The translations under genes were made by a program, and so were the position numbers. 64,000 nt of DNA from Adenophora triphylla var. japonica (lineage: Eukaryota; Streptophyta; Magnoliopsida; Asterales; Campanulaceae): assembly GCA_022495995.1 (NCBI GenBank), contig JAFEMH010000072.1, positions 186,001-250,000 on the forward strand. The letters run 5' to 3'. Shown here in pieces: positions 11,375-22,852 of the stretch. The first letter of the stretch is position 1, and every line of letters begins with the position of its first letter. Below the pieces are notes generated by a model. It was not told where the DNA came from. It saw nothing but the letters and a program-made list of their open reading frames with translations, and ran no database searches.

Positions 11375-11392
11375 GTAGCCCCTCGGCGACGG
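11375..11392 (-). other. Polypurine tract region of nested element
   Basis: On the minus strand the bases before the 3' LTR read GCCGAGGGGCTAC, closely like GAGGGGCTAAC before the old element's LTR at 29546. It would prime plus-strand DNA synthesis. Confidence 0.6.
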
Positions 11393-11623
11393 CGCTTTCG
11401 AAGGAAGCAGGGTCGTCGATAAGAGTAAGGCTCCATATTTGACTGGATGATCAAGTGATCGAGTGGTTGAACCTAGCGATAGGCTACCTACGTATCCCGA
11501 ATGGGAATCAAGCCAGCCGTAGTTCGGGTCTTTGACCCTGGAGATGATGGCGTTTTTAGGTGCCTCGAACCTTGATGAGTTACGCAAATGCTTGCTGAAA
11601 GAAACTCTGCTGGGGATAAGAGA

Positions 11624-11815
11624 TGACCATTTTGGTCTGGTGGCTGAAATTGTGTATCCGCTCTGCTGGAGATAGGAATGACCATTTTCGGTCTGATGGC
11701 TGGAGTTGTGTATCCGCTCTGCTGGGGATAGGAATGACCATTTTTGGTCTGATGGCTGAAGTTGTGTATCCGCTCTGCTGGGGATAGGAATGATCATTTT
11801 CGGTCGGATGGCTGA
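11624..11815. repeat. 55-bp minisatellite, about 3.5 copies
   Basis: Units beginning TGACCATTTT start at 11624, 11679, 11734 and 11791 (as TGATCATTTT), with a shared core TGTGTATCCGCTCTGCTGG. Tandem repeats near the 3' end of the internal region are common in Ogre/Tat elements. Confidence 0.85.
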
Positions 11816-11929
11816 ACCTAATGATAGGCTACCTACGTATCCTTAAGAGGAATCAAGCCGGCCGTAGTTCGGGTCTTTCGACTATCTTCAGTCGTCGACC
11901 CTGGAGTGACTATTTTAGGATGTCAACCT

Positions 11930-12542
11930 ATGACTTGACTATTTTGGGGAAGTCGCCCTATGATTTTGACTATTTTTGGGAAGTCGCCCTATGATTTGAC
12001 TATTTTAGGGAAGTCGCCCTATGGTTTGACTATTTTGGGGAAGTCGCCCTATGGTTTGACTATTTTGGGGAAGTCACCCTATGGTTTGACTATTTTGGGG
12101 GAAGTCGCCCTATGGTTTGACTATTTTGGGGAAGTCGCCCTATGGTTTGACTATTTTGGGGAAGTCGCCCTATGGTTTGACTATTTTTGGGGAAGTCGCC
12201 CTATGATTTGACTATTTTGGGGAAGTCGCCCTATGGTTTGACTATTTTAGGGAAGTCGCCCTATGGTTTGACTGTTTTGGGGAAGTCGCCCTATGATTTG
12301 ACTATTTTTGGGAAGTCGCCCTATGATTTGACTATTTTTGGGAAGTCGCCCTATGATTTGACTATTTTTGGGAAGTCGCCCTATGATTTGACTATTTTTG
12401 GGAAGTCGCCCTATGATTTAACTATTTTTGGGAAGTCGCCCTATGATTTGACTATTTTTGGGAAGTCACCCTATGATTTGACTATTTTTGGGAAGTCGCC
12501 CTATGATTTGACTATTTTTGGGAAGTTGCCCTATGATTTGAT
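11930..12542. repeat. 30-bp minisatellite, about 20 copies
   Basis: The unit is GACTATTTTGGGGAAGTCGC followed by CCTATGGTTT, with 30- and 31-bp variants. Later copies prefer GATTT and TTTTTGGG. Three diverged copies reappear at about 13305-13400. Because 30 is a multiple of three, long open frames result (GKSPYDLTIF repeated), but these are a by-product of the period. Confidence 0.95.
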
Positions 12543-12559
12543 TTCGGTTTATCGAATCA

Positions 12560-12705
12560 GAAGATGGTTGTGGTTTGAAAGGTGATTGCGGTTTATCGAA
12601 TCGAGTCGAAAGACGATTGTGGTTTGAAGGGCGATTGCGGTTTATCGAATCGAAGGGTGACTGCGGTTTATCGAATTTAGGGGATGATTGCAGTTTATCG
12701 CTTTC
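12560..12705. repeat. Short repeats with GCGGTTTATCGAATCG core
   Basis: About five partial copies of GGTTTATCGAATC separated by GATTGTGGTTTGAAAGG-like spacers. They directly follow the 30-bp array. Confidence 0.7.
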
Positions 12706-12959
12706 CTAGTGTTGTGTGTGATAGCGTTTTAGGTGCCTCAAGCCTTAATGATGGCGTCTTAGGTGCCTCGAACCTTGATGATGGCGTCTTAGGTGCCTCG
12801 AACCTTGATTTGAAATGATTTCCTTTTGATGGTTTGGGATAGATGGTCCTTTGGTGGACTTCATTTGAAGGGATCGGTCTTACGTTTGCTGCCGAGGAAA
12901 TGGATGATAATGGGGAAAGAAACGGGATTCCGTTAACTTCGCTGGGGATTTTGTTAGCC

Positions 12960-13100
12960 TTTGTTGGAGTTTAGTTCAGGAGTATGAACCTAAATTGGGA
13001 CTTAGTTCAGGAGTATGACCCTAAGTTGAGATTTAGTTCAGGAGTATGAACCTAAGTGGGGGCTTAGTTCAGGAGTATGATTCTAAGTCGAGGTTTTGTA
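12960..13100. repeat. Short tandem repeat, TTAGTTCAGGAGTATGA core
   Basis: Four or five copies of TTAGTTCAGGAGTATGA spaced by about 34 bases, with variable tails reading ACCTAAGT. Confidence 0.8.
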
Positions 13101-13659
13101 CCTGAGGGAGACTGTTTGAGGGCGTTCTCGCAGGGGAAGATTAGAGCTTACGATGATCATCGGGGAAAAGGGTGACCGTGTTGGTCAAGTGGAAGGACCT
13201 ATGGTAGGCTACCTACGTATCCCGAGTGGGAATCAAGCCTGGACGTAGTTCGAAAACTGCTGGGGATGGTCTTTGATGGTTTGACGGTATTTGGGAGTCA
13301 CCCGAGGTTTGACTGTTTTTTGGGAAGTCGCCCTAAGATTTGACTATTTTTGGGAAGTCGCCCTAAGACTTGACTATTTTTGGGAATTCACCCTAAGATT
13401 TGATGATAATGTTCTTTTAAAAAAGTAGTTGACTAAGATATGCTTTCATACCTGTCTTTGTGCTTACTGTAGGCTAGGAAGGACCGAGGCTACGGGCGAT
13501 GTTGATGAAGAGTTGTTGGGTTGCGGTTTCGCCGACGATTTGCCTGTCTTTGGAGGCATTTTGACCCGAAGGGGAGTTTGGTTGAGTCTGCATCTTGCTG
13601 GTGATCGTCAACCTTGTAGAAGTTGTTGAGCTTGTCTTCACATTGGGACTTCTTGCTTT

Positions 13660-13825
13660 TGAGAACTTGGTGTCTCTGAGCGATTTTCATTTTGAGAACT
13701 TGGCGTCCCTGACCGAATTGTATTTGAGAAATTGGCGTCTCTGACCGAATTGTATTTGAGAACTTGGCATCTCTGACCGAACTGTATTTGAGAACTTGGC
13801 GTCTCTGACCGATTTGTAGACACTG
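13660..13825. repeat. About 33-bp minisatellite, five copies
   Basis: Repeats of GAGAACTTGGCGTCTCTGAC followed by CGAATTGTATTT, with substitutions in each copy. Confidence 0.8.
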
Positions 13826-15940
13826 GAGGTGATCTGCACATGTTTTGCCCGGAATCATCTCTTGCCGAAAAGGGGCATTTGATTTCTTGCGATTTTGTTG
13901 AAACCATTGATTTTGGACTTTGGTAAATATCTTCCTTGTTGAGGGTAAGTCTCAATAGAATGGTCTTTTACGTTCGAATCCCTGCATTGGTTAGTAGAGA
14001 GGAAGATGTATATATGACATTCATGATGACAGATGCATGCATAGAATCAGAATGATTATGACAGTATCACTGCATATGTTCGCGAGATGATGCATTTACT
14101 TGCTTTCGAAGATGCACTTAGCCTAAGCTTTTGGCAGGGAAATTATGATTTATGATCTTCAATCACTTAGGATTTTTCCTATTGATTCAAGTTTTGTGCA
14201 TGCTACATGAGCCCTTGGGAGATTTTTGTGGGGATGCATGGTGATGAGAGGGGATGCATTGGGATGTATGTGTTTGGAAACTGTTTGGAACAGATTTTGA
14301 GCAAGTGGTGAGAGCCCTCGATCGCGATTTAAACAGCGGTTGTTGATGAGGTTTTGTTAACAGTATCACATGGACCTCAATTTTGATGAGATTGGATTCG
14401 GATCCCGGGTCTTGATTGGAATTTTCTCTCTCAATCTTGGTCATTTGAAGCTGATGCTGACAGGCTCTAGGGCACGTTGATATGGGTGAAGCTTCTCTCA
14501 TTTGGGTGAGCTGTGACCTCGGCCGAAATCTTGTTCGGAGAATGATTTGATGAAATTGCTAATGCAGGGAGAAACCCAGATCTTGAATCCCAATGCTACG
14601 GAAAGCTGCTATGTACCAAGTTCTGAAGCTGAAAATCTAGTTGTTGATGTGACTAGACCTTTCTTGTGACTTGATAAAATTCAGATCCAAAGGACCAACT
14701 TGACAAAGCACCCGGATCCTATTAAAGCGAGGAAAGATCCCTTCTTTGGCAAAGCCTCGGTCTGAAGAACTGAGTAGGCAAAGTCCAGATTTTGAAGAAG
14801 CGACTTGGCGAAGCCCCAATCTTATAACCTCGTTGTCATTAGCAGAGTCCCAATCTGATTGGTAGTGCAAAGCAATCCTGAAAATAATCTGACAAAGATC
14901 GAATCTATCTCGTAGTGAAAAACCCAATGTGGACCCAAAGATGACTATAGAAGCCCCGGCTTGAAGAGCCGATACAGAGAACACAGGAGAACCGCTTAGC
15001 AAGCCCCAGCGTGAAGAAATTCAGAGTAGTCTTACAGAGGAGGCACCCATCTTTTCAGACCTTAGTCAACCAGTCACTTGGACAAGACTCAGAAATGTTT
15101 ACGTGCAGGGGCATATCTTTTGAAAGGTGGGAATGTCTCCCGAATTTGTGTATGACACTCTCGCTTTAGGTTTGACTCTTTTGAGAGAGTATAAGCATCA
15201 CAAGGTGTGGAAAAGTGTATGAAAGCCCCTGCTGACAGAAAGACAGTGTTTGGCTCTATTTCCCTATGATGGAGAGAGAGAAGACTTGTCGAGACACTTG
15301 AAAACTTGTCTTATTCATGATGATCACAAGGCTACTTAAAACCCTTTGTTAATGTTTGGGTTATTCAACTCCTAAATCTGATATGAACAAATATTTTGAT
15401 TAATCACGAGGAGAAAATCAGCTGATATCGAGAATCAAGCTTGGAAGAATGGAAAGTGTATAGGGACGATCCTTGATGAGACCGGATTTTTTTTTTTGAG
15501 ATTTGTTTGTGATTTCGACCGGACCATTTCTGGTTGCCTATGTTCCCTTCATTATGAAGAGCTCAGGTCGCCGTAGTTCGGGTTTATCCCGAATGAAAAG
15601 AGAATGAATGTGAAAATTCAAGACTTGGAGGTTCTTTTGGGAATTTGAGGATTGGAGATTCGAATAACATATCCCCTTAGAGTGTCCATGAAAGACACGG
15701 ATGGGAAGCCACAGTGGGACTTCCACGGCAAGTGTTTGTGGAGTAGAAATGAATTATGCTCACATGAATCAAATTTGAATTTGCACAATCTTTGATTGGT
15801 AATTTTGAACCAAAATGGATTAGATTCCAATTTAAGAAAGCAATAAAATATTAATTTGATTACGATGAAATTGCTATCCGGTAGGAATTGCAGCTGGGTT
15901 TCCGGGCTTCGATCGGCCATCGGGTGATTTGGAAAATCAT

Positions 15941-16129
15941 GACCTCTTAAGATGAGAGGTCGGCTGGGCCTTTTGCTGACTGAACCTCTAATGATGAGAG
16001 GTTGGCTTGCAGGGATGTGTTTGAGAAATCTATGGCGGGGAATATTGATTACCTCTAAGAATGAGAGGTCAAATTTTAACTTTGACCAAAGGCGAGGGTA
16101 ATGGGAGTATCCTCTAAAATCGAGAGGAT
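15941..16129. other. Four hairpins with 7-base arms and 7-base loops
   Basis: Inverted repeats GACCTCT/AGAGGTC (15941-15961), AACCTCT/AGAGGTT (15983-16003), ACCTCT/AGAGGT (16052-16070) and ATCCTCT/AGAGGAT (16109-16129). The central hexamers are alike while the outer bases change in pairs. The loops are all 7 bases, and the spacers differ in sequence and length. Confidence 0.75.
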
Positions 16130-17049
16130 GGCTTGGGATTGATTTAAGGTAATGGTGAGAGGAAGTCCAAGCTATCGACAACTTTTGCGAACTTGCGAGG
16201 ATTCGGGCTCTTTTTTTGATCATTGGAGAGCTTCTTGAGAAGTCGGGGACTTTTGCTGAATTGTGAGGATCGACAGTCCTCTTTTTTTTGAAGTTCTTGC
16301 TTGAATTTTTCTATTTTTTTTTGAAGAGCCTCATGAGACGTTGAGGATTTTTGCTGAATTGCGAGGATTTTTGATAATTCGGAAGGCCCTCTTGAGGAGT
16401 TGAGGATTATCTTTCCTTCCTTCACAACTTGAACATTTTATGCATCGCTGACTCTCGAAGCTAGCTTCTTTGGCGTTGCTTGGACTTCTCTCAATAAGGA
16501 GCAAAGGTGATGGCTAAACAGGGTTTCAAAACATGCCGATCTTGAAATGAAAGGATATTGTTTGGTGAGGGTAAGGTAATGGCTTTCCTATGGGTGAAAG
16601 GCTTCGACCGCAATCCTTACCGGATGACCTAAACGAAATTAAGTCTCCATTGCTTGCTTAAGCTTTAAATGAGAAAAGATACATGCAAATTCATCGAGAA
16701 ACGAGAGGATGATGATGAAAGGGATGTGAGCATATGAGATGCAAGATGGGGAGTTGGTAAGCCCCAATTTGGGAAGGATATCAATTGATTTTCTCACTCC
16801 GATTAGTTTAAATATTAATCATTTCAAAGAAATAGTGGTTGAGAAGCACAAGTGATCATCTAGGATAAAATCATTTCAATTAAGTGTAACGTGGGTGTGC
16901 AAGTGATGTCTCGAGTCTAGCAAGAAAAGAAAAAAGACTTATATTAAAAGTTAGACATTTAACTACTATGTCCAAAATGGACTATAACGACAAATGTCCA
17001 GGAAGGACTTAGGTGAAAGAAAAGTACTAGAACCTACGAAGGTTGACTT

Positions 17050-19520
17050 AAGAGACTATTTTAAAGATAGGTAGCCCCTAGTCTAGCCGCTCTTTGTTGT
17101 TGGACCATGCATCTACTCTTCGACGCTGGAGATGGGGGCTATTGCAGATTTTTCCATCAGGATTTCTTTGGCAATCTCTTGCTTAATCCAACCATTTTCA
17201 TCATCTGCGATGGTCGGTCCACCGACCTTACAAAGGGGTGAGTCAAATTCCATTATGCCCACAAGTCTTGAATCACCAAACTCGACCATGTTGACATTCG
17301 GGTTGTTGTTTCTAGGGAATGGGTTGCTTGATAGTATTGGGCCCTTCGTGCACCTCTAACCTCCCTTGTTCAATCAAACTTTGGATTGCCTTTTCAGTGG
17401 GACGCATTCATCATCGAGGTGCCCGTGGTGCGATAAAAGGCACAATGCTTGGAGGTATCCAAAGGAGCATTGGGGTTTCTAGGCTGATAATTTTCCAAAG
17501 GCCGGAGCAAACCTTCTCTCACCAAACCTCTGAAGATATCACTCAAAGGCATCCCAAAGTTTCTCAAGTCTTGGAGCCGGGATACGGATGCATCGGGTTT
17601 CTTGGGAACAAAGGAAGTGGCATTGTTACGATCTGTCCCGCATAGCTAATCACTTCTTTACCTTTTGGTTGGGCGGGAGCTGTGTTGGAGGTGGAAGAAA
17701 CCCGGTATACGTAGCGAGGTGCGGCAGATCGAGCTGCCGATTGTAAGCCTTTTCGAACTTAGCCCCGAAATTAACCATTGCACGCAAGTCGGCGTAGGGG
17801 AAGTGACCGAGGGAAGCTCTCAAATGCGGCTTCAAGCATGACCGAAAGATGTCTAAGCGCTCCTCGTCGGAGGAGGAATGGCCATTTAACTAAGCTTCGG
17901 GTTCCACCTTTTATAGAAATCCCCAATATTCTCATCGTGGCCGCACCGTTTTACGCAGTCAACTCTGTTTGTTTCCCATTCCAAGTTGGCTTTATACTTA
18001 TACGTGAAAGTACCGGTGTCTGTTCCCAAGTAGCCCTAGCTTCAGTGCCTGCAATCGGAAAAACCATTTCAAAGCCCCCGACTTCAAAGAGAGATCGAAG
18101 TAGTCGGCCCAACCGCTGGTTTGTGCATCCCTTAGCTTTCATTGCCAAAGTGTAGGTGTCCAAGTGGGTTTTAGGGCACGCACTTCCATCAAACAATTTC
18201 GAGATTGGGCATCACGAACTTGTGAGGCGGGTACAATTGAGTCGGGATCTCGTAGGCCAAAGAGCGGTGTTCCTTTTGACGGTTAATTCAGCGATCTGCG
18301 CTTTCATTTCCTTGTGTTGCTCCATAAACCAAGCCAATTGGGGATCCAAAGGTGGAGCGGGAATGCCCGAGCCGATATTTAAGCCGGGAAGAGGACTAGG
18401 CATTGGTGGTGCATTGGTGGAAGGAATACCATATCCCGGAGCATAGGTGAAAACTCGTCCTTGGCCCAAATTACCCCGGGGAGTGTAGGTAGGAGCTTGG
18501 GCAAAGGGATAAAACCCGGCGACTTGCTGTTGGCTTCCAATCGGCAGAGAAGATGGAGGCAAATCGAGGTAGCCGAGATGGCTTGGATTTCGGAGTGAGG
18601 CCCATAAGTAGGCTTAAGTGCGGGGCTGCTGTCCCTGGTTGTTGAATTGCATGGCCGGTTGTGGCGAGGATGCATAGAGAGGATGCTTGTGGTCCTGGTG
18701 ATTCTGATGAAACCGGGATGGGGGCTTGGTAACCCATTGAACCCCGAGTGAGAAATGGGTTTGCGGAAGCTGTGTGAGGAGCAATGAGCTAGCATCATTC
18801 GAGGAGGGGCTCCCCGACCGTTGCCCCGAACCAAAGCTGTGGTGGCATTCCAAATCGTTGCTGCGAAAGTCCGGATTGATTGGTCCCAAAGGCGGCGGGA
18901 TCCCAATTTCTTTGTGGCATTCGGGTATCCCCAACCATGGGAAGGCATTTCGTGCGACTTTGTCCCAGCTGAGGCATTGCGAACTAGCTCGTCCCGTCGG
19001 CTGCGTGGATCCGGTGGTCTGCGGTTGGGGAGCCGGGCGACCTAGAGATCGAGGAGCATGGGCTCTGGTGGTAGTACCGTGGGAGGCCGGTGGTGGCATC
19101 TGGAGTAGTCGGGTTGACCAAGAGCGGGATTGAGGTCTTCCTCTTCTTCCACAGTGAAGGTGCCATCGGGTTGAGACTCGGCGGCCAATCCATGGCTTTT
19201 GATAGCCTCCATAAGGCCAATTCGAGCTGTGCTTCCTGTCGCACTCTCATCTGTTCAGCTAACTGATTCCATTGCGGTTCTGTTTGAGGAGTCCCAGGAG
19301 GCAGGGTGACGTTGTCCCCATCATTACCGGCTGATGCAGACATTCTGAAACCCGGAGTCGGAATAAACGGCGAAGTTGACGATGCGCTTGACTCTTCCCA
19401 ACTGATCAAACGGTGACCCGGTGTCCGGAACCAACCTTTGTGAGGAGCTGCGGGGGAAAAGGCACAAGGGTTCAGATGTCTGGGAATGAAGGAGGGTAGG
19501 TGTTTGGGCTTTGGGCTCAT
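17050..19520 (-). pseudogene. Gag of nested element, decayed
   Basis: The gag of a Tat/Ogre-type element on the minus strand, broken by frameshifts. Its N-terminal part (19520-18984; an internal ATG at 19343 is an alternative start) contains QWNQLAEQMRVRQEAQLELA, a helical segment. The middle is Pro/Gln-rich. The core begins MFDGSACPKTHLDTYTLAMK at 18196, the same motif as in the old element's gag. RASLGHFPYADLRAMVNFGA lies near 17800. A gag C-terminal HHGHLDDEC-like remnant lies near 17400, and at 17290-17140 VEFGDSRLVGIMEF and GWIKQEIAKEI follow. There is then no protease, so the coding region ends inside or just after gag. Confidence 0.75.
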
Positions 19521-20797
19521 GCAAGATGCAGTTATTTGTTCACGTTTACTTAAAACATGTTTTATTATCCTAATCGGTTGGAAAAGATTGCTCTTCTTTT
19601 TCGCAAACTACTCTGGATCCTGGATCAGTGGGCCCCGTCACTACGTCTATAAGCCCCTCGTATTCCACCTGTATTTCGACCTCCTAGGGTGGACAGCCCC
19701 GGGCGAGGGTCCTATAGGGCAAGCGGGTCCCACCGACCGAAAGAAAAACGATCCTAAAAGTCTGGCGGGTAATCGAGTCTTAACGAGCATTCGATGTAAA
19801 TTACGGACAAAGCTGACGTCAAAAGTCAAGATCACGTCCGAGGGCTCGACGAAAAGTCGGCATGATTAAGACTGATAAGCGTCCACAATTGATCTTGACT
19901 TGTCGTCAGTTAAGCCGTAATTAGGCATGGAATAATCATTAATCCTTGATGACTCAGTGTCATGCTGGGAGTCTGTGTATAATTTGTGCCAGTCAGAGCC
20001 GAAGTCAAGGCGCCGGTCAATATCTTGGTCAAAGTCTGCGGCGAAAAATCGGCATGACTTCAACTGATTAGGGTCCCCGAAAGATATTGAGTCGGTATGC
20101 CGACAAAGGCTTGAAAGGAAAGGTCTATACACAGACAGGGCATGACACAGACCAGACTAAAAACCAACCGGGTCTCAGACAAAGTGTGTCACGGACAAGT
20201 GCATGGTCGACACGAGGCTCCATGGGATGTTTGGGTAGTCCTGTGCTTGCATCGAGAGGCGTAATAAGACCAAACGGGCCGCGACAAGGATTTCCCCGGG
20301 TTAGGGACGTAGTGTGCAGTGTATGGTCACGTGCGCGTAGTGTGCAAGCAGTCTATCTTCTTTTTCTGAGTAAAATAGAAATTTTTCATGTGTCTTAAAA
20401 AGAATGATGCATGATTTTTTTTTTGAAATTTTTTTTTTGAAAAATCCTTTTTTTTTGAAATTTTTTTTTTTGAAATTTAATGAACACATAAGCACAAAAA
20501 TTCCAACAGTTAGGGACATGATTTCGACAGTCAAAATTTTGACTTTTTCCGAGGCGGCCAAAACAACACGAAAATGTGCAAAAATCAACACACACAACAA
20601 ATGATTTTTAATGCCGGGACGAAAGCTTGACCCTCAAAAGCTTTTTTTTTTTTTTTTGAAAACAATGATACCGGTACGTGGGATTGTTAAACCACAATTT
20701 ATCCCCGACTCGTGTTAGGAGGCGATAACGGGAAGTTTAATGGTTTCCACCAATATACCAAATATCATTCATTTTTTTTTTAGAAAAAGCTTATTAA
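19521..20797 (-). other. 5' untranslated region of nested element
   Basis: It lies between the primer site and gag on minus. It contains poly-T/GAAA low-complexity runs (20415-20480 and 20641-20658) and no recognisable coding sequence. Small ORFs here are lysine/phenylalanine runs produced by the homopolymers. Confidence 0.6.
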
Positions 20798-20815
20798 TCC
20801 CCAGCAGAGTCGCCA
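20798..20815 (-). other. Primer binding site, tRNA-Arg type
   Basis: The plus strand reads TCCCCAGCAGAGTCGCCA, which matches the 3' end of plant tRNA-Arg (CCCCAGCGGAGTCG plus CCA) with one mismatch. Its complement TGGCGACTCTGCTGGGGA starts one base from the LTR end on minus. This fixes the element's orientation. Confidence 0.85.
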
Positions 20816-20816
20816 C

Positions 20817-22689
20817 TGTGATGTACCCGATTTTTTGAAATCAAACGGAGTCGCCACGCCATTTTTATTTTAAGGGCCAAAACTTTGAAAAATGCCCGAG
20901 ATTAGAGATTTGGGTTCGGAGGTCACGTTACACGCCGGGAAGGACGTTAGTGTGCACCCGGAATGCCTCGTAAAACGAGTCTTCCAAACATTCAAAATCA
21001 TTTGTTTGTGTGTGTGTGTGTGTGTGTTACTTTGGCCAAAATAAGTTGAAACTGAGGAAAGTAAAAATTGGGTATTCTTTATTAAACTTTGGACAGATCC
21101 CATGATTTTTGGTGTGATTTTTGGGCTGAATTTTGGTACTCAAAAGATTTTTGGAAGTTGGAAACCATTTCTGCCAGAATGAAAAAGGCAGTGGACACTT
21201 AATTTTGAAATGGACTTTAGGGCTTGAAAACTCCAGAATCTGGGAAAAGTCCGAGAATGAAAAATGTTCAAAACACCTTAAATAAGGTTTCTATAAAAGA
21301 TCTTTTCATTTTGGAGATGATTTGAGGACCCAAAACCTTCTGAAAATCTCAGATGTGAAATCTGGACTTCCAGAGACTGATGAACTGATCTTTAAAATAA
21401 AAATTGAAAAATAGAGTTTTACTCACGTAAAAAATAAATTAAAAATATTTCTGGAAAGCTCTGGATGTTGGTTACAAAAAGTATTTTGTAGTCAACACAA
21501 AATTCCAAGTTTATCTGTGTCCAAAAATTTAGACAATGGACTGAGGTCTTTGAAAATTGCTACTGGACAGCAACTTCTCAAGAAGGAAAATGTGATTTTA
21601 AAGGGGGTTTTGCATCCATGCTTGTCCCAATTTCCATAGATTTTGATTAGTAGTCACTAGACATTTTAGTGGTGATTTACTATATCAAACCATCCTTGGG
21701 TTACATTAGGACTTAAGCATTTCATTTGCTTGGGAAGGGGAATTTTGTAGAGATGAAATTAAAGAGAAAAATCAACTAGAGATTTAAAATGTGGACCATT
21801 TGAGATGGTCATTCATGAAGATGAACTTCAAGATGACCATCTTAGGTCAAGATTTAAGTTAAACTAGACATAAAGTACATCAAAGTAAGAAGAACAAGAT
21901 GAACAAGAAGTTAAAAGGGAGTTTTAAGGTTTAGAGAAGGAGGGCTTTACCAATGGTAACACCCTATCTTCCTAGGCTTGGAATTTGACTTGAGGAGTAT
22001 CAAGATTTGGTGTTTGACTTGAGGAGTATCAAGATTTGGTGTTTGAATTTGTGTTTGGGTGGATTCAAGGCTTGAATGTGTTTAGGGTTTGATGATAGAG
22101 TTGGTTAAAGAGAAAACAAGTAGATAACACTTAAGTCCTCTATGTTTTCTCTCTAATTCTCCTCCTAAGGGATGATTTGAGCTTGGATTGGTGTATGTAT
22201 GAGAGTATGTATAAGAGTGTTTTGAAAGTATTTTGAGTGAGTGGGGTTTGGGAAAGATTGAAGAGAAAATGGTGGCAATTCTAGTGAATTCCCTTCGTTT
22301 TCTCTCTATTTTTCGCCCAATACGCCTTCTATGAGCCAATTGTGTTGTGTAAACTGAGAGAGGAGGGTTCAATTTATAGGCCACTGAAATTGACAAACAT
22401 GTCCGCGCGGAGGGTTACGTAAACGTGCACTTTGTTCATTAAATGCTGCTCCGGAGCTTTGGACAGAAGAATAAAATTCAAAATTCCAAATAGCTTTATG
22501 TTTTTCAACTTGCCCAATTCGGATTTTTCCAATTTCTTTTGCTTTTTGAGATTCTTTTCTTGGTTTATCTTTAAATGGCAAACCCTAATCTACCCTTGGT
22601 TGGTTAGAAATGTTAGAAATGTTAGGAATGTTAAAACTTTCGTTAATTTTCTAACGAAAATACTAACAACTCAAATTGGAGCACTTACA
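20817..22689 (-). repeat. Right LTR (5' LTR in element sense)
   Basis: The partner of 9494-11374, collinear over its whole length. It ends CTTACA at 22689, directly before CCTAC. About 30 bases inside the primer-site end it contains CGGAGTCGCCA (20846-20856), a second match to the same tRNA end. Confidence 0.93.
22371..22378 (-). promoter_or_regulatory. TATA box of the nested element's 5' LTR
   Basis: The minus strand reads CCTATAAATTGAACCC here, a plausible U3 TATA box for element transcription toward gag. The equivalent in the other LTR is at 11052-11059. Confidence 0.55.
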
Positions 22690-22694
22690 CCTAC
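22690..22694. repeat. Target site duplication CCTAC, right copy
   Basis: Matches 9489-9493 and restores the integrase reading across the insertion. Confidence 0.9.
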
Positions 22695-22852
22695 GCAGAC
22701 CAATCCCCTCGGAAAGTGGGAGCCTACCTGGATAGGACCGTTCGTGGTACAAAGAATCTTTTCCGGAGGAGCCATGAAGTTAGCAGACTTGGACGGAAAC
22801 CCTTTCGTAAACCCCGTGAACGGAAGCAAGCTCCGCAGATACTTCGTCTGAG
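22695..22852 (+). pseudogene. Integrase, C-terminal part after nested element
   Basis: The continuation of the integrase at 8578-9493. The translation contains NPLGKWEPTWIGPFVVQRIF, then LADLDGNPF and a final KLRRYFV before the stop. This is the GPY/F-type C-terminal module that follows EGDLVLK in Tat-lineage integrases, and EGDLVLK lies just before 9493. The stop TGA at 22850-22852 ends pol. Confidence 0.85.

Larger units (their letters stand above)
11375..17049. other. Noncoding interior of nested element
   Basis: About 5.7 kb between the LTR and gag, where pol would be expected. I see no protein motif on either strand. It holds a 55-bp, a 30-bp and several shorter minisatellites (listed separately), and repeated fragments reading TAGGCTACCTACGTATCC near 11480, 11826 and 13206. 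The segment 13850-15900 shows no clear feature. Hairpins lie at 15941-16129. The segment 16130-17049 is AT-rich with no recognisable feature. Confidence 0.7.
9494..22689 (-). mobile_element. Nested gag-only Ogre/Tat-like LTR element (TR-GAG-like)
   Basis: A complete element of about 13.2 kb with two LTRs of 1.88 and 1.87 kb and a 5-bp duplication. It lies on the minus strand: the tRNA-Arg primer site adjoins the right LTR (20798-20815), a purine-rich tract adjoins the left LTR, and gag reads on minus (about 17050-19520). No protease, RT, RNase H or integrase motif can be read in any frame; the space where pol should be (11375 to about 17050) is noncoding and full of tandem repeats. This matches the known non-autonomous class with LTRs and only a gag domain. 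It must have been moved by enzymes of a relative. The LTRs differ by scattered substitutions and small indels, so the insertion is not very recent. Confidence 0.88.

Noticed and set aside
11960..12585. Two long frames with a 10-residue repeat
   Set aside because: A 30-bp tandem repeat automatically gives a periodic open frame. There is no start context, and the array lies in a noncoding, minus-oriented interior.
20301..20604. Lys/Phe-rich ORFs at 20.3-20.6 kb
   Set aside because: They arise from poly-T and GAAATTTT runs in the untranslated region of the nested element.
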